DNA of 64,000 bases from Aquabacter sp040049275. Its GTDB lineage: Bacteria > Pseudomonadota > Alphaproteobacteria > Rhizobiales > Xanthobacteraceae. A program made the translations under genes and the position numbers. Every line of letters begins with the position of its first letter. The stretch's first letter is position 1. This document shows positions 63,942-64,000 of this stretch, piece by piece. The stretch spans positions 62,001 through 126,000 of the forward strand of contig NZ_JBDZDT010000005.1 in NCBI RefSeq assembly GCF_040049275.1. The letters are read 5' to 3'. The notes below the pieces were generated by a model. That model saw only the letters and a list, made by a program, of their open reading frames with translations. It was not told where the DNA came from and did not search any database.

Positions 63942-64000
63942 GGCCCGCCGGGACGGTCGTCTCACGGGCCTTCCGGCTGAGATCGCCCACATGGAGGGTG

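Overview
This window is GC-rich chromosomal DNA from an alphaproteobacterium of the order Hyphomicrobiales (Rhizobiales). A Xanthobacteraceae-type genome (Xanthobacter, Azorhizobium, Ancylobacter, Starkeya) fits best. The reasons are the gene orders tolC-popZ-valS, erpA/dgt-argS-SPOR, yajC-secD-secF-Mth938-NDUFAF6-like, and trpG-trpD-trpC...moaC-moeA-lexA, an ExoR-type Sel1 protein, direct-repeat LexA boxes, and copies of the palindromic intergenic repeats familiar from this order. The genus is an inference. I see no rRNA, tRNA, CRISPR array, transposase, integrase or plasmid function, and the genes read as intact.

Layout. 0.2-5.4 kb: TolC-type export channel, PopZ pole organiser, ValS. 5.9-7.8 kb: ExoR-like regulator and an L,D-transpeptidase homologue with an altered active site. 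7.8-11.3 kb: exonuclease III, then a two-gene MBOAT/AlgX-like O-acetylation module. 11.4-16.6 kb: ErpA, Dgt, ArgS, SPOR protein. 16.6-23.4 kb: DUF815 ATPase, a probable outer-membrane protein, a TSUP transporter, DusA, an aldo/keto reductase, a retropepsin, DUF1289, CobS. 23.6-30.8 kb: YajC-SecD-SecF, Mth938, an NDUFAF6-like protein, a kinase-like protein with an unusual C-terminus, TrmFO, DUF1127. 31.0-44.3 kb: UvrA/SSB, a secreted MetX-like esterase, GyrA, LysE, AraC/SDR, CoaD, two cyclophilins, LexA. 44.4-49.0 kb: MoeA, MoaC, DUF2147, TrpC, TrpD, TrpG. 49.2-52.2 kb: an accessory LysR / two-cupin / Bug receptor group. 52.5-64.0 kb: ParE, ArgC, ArsR-SRPBCC, a CueO-like oxidase, TatD, a CoA-binding protein, a MetY-type sulfhydrylase, and a LysR/CidA/CidB locus.

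How the genes work together. The clearest circuit is the SOS response: lexA has one canonical LexA box, and the divergent uvrA/ssb control region has two, so the repressor and two of its repair targets lie within 14 kb. Both type II topoisomerases are represented (gyrA, parE). The Sec accessory genes form an operon. trpG-D-C and moaC-moeA are tightly packed biosynthetic runs.

Nothing here is a large undescribed defence or mobile system. The most novel-looking items are: (1) a protein-kinase-like fold followed by a stretch resembling the C-terminal domain of ANL adenylating enzymes (27944-29047); (2) an L,D-transpeptidase homologue with Tyr where the catalytic His is expected; (3) an AT-rich 5' end on the MBOAT gene; (4) mosaic palindromic repeats, one split by a 60-bp double-hairpin insert and one enclosed by a 14-bp inverted repeat; (5) an ArsR-type operator that contains the ribosome binding site of its own regulator; (6) three tandem palindromes beside a DUF1127 gene.
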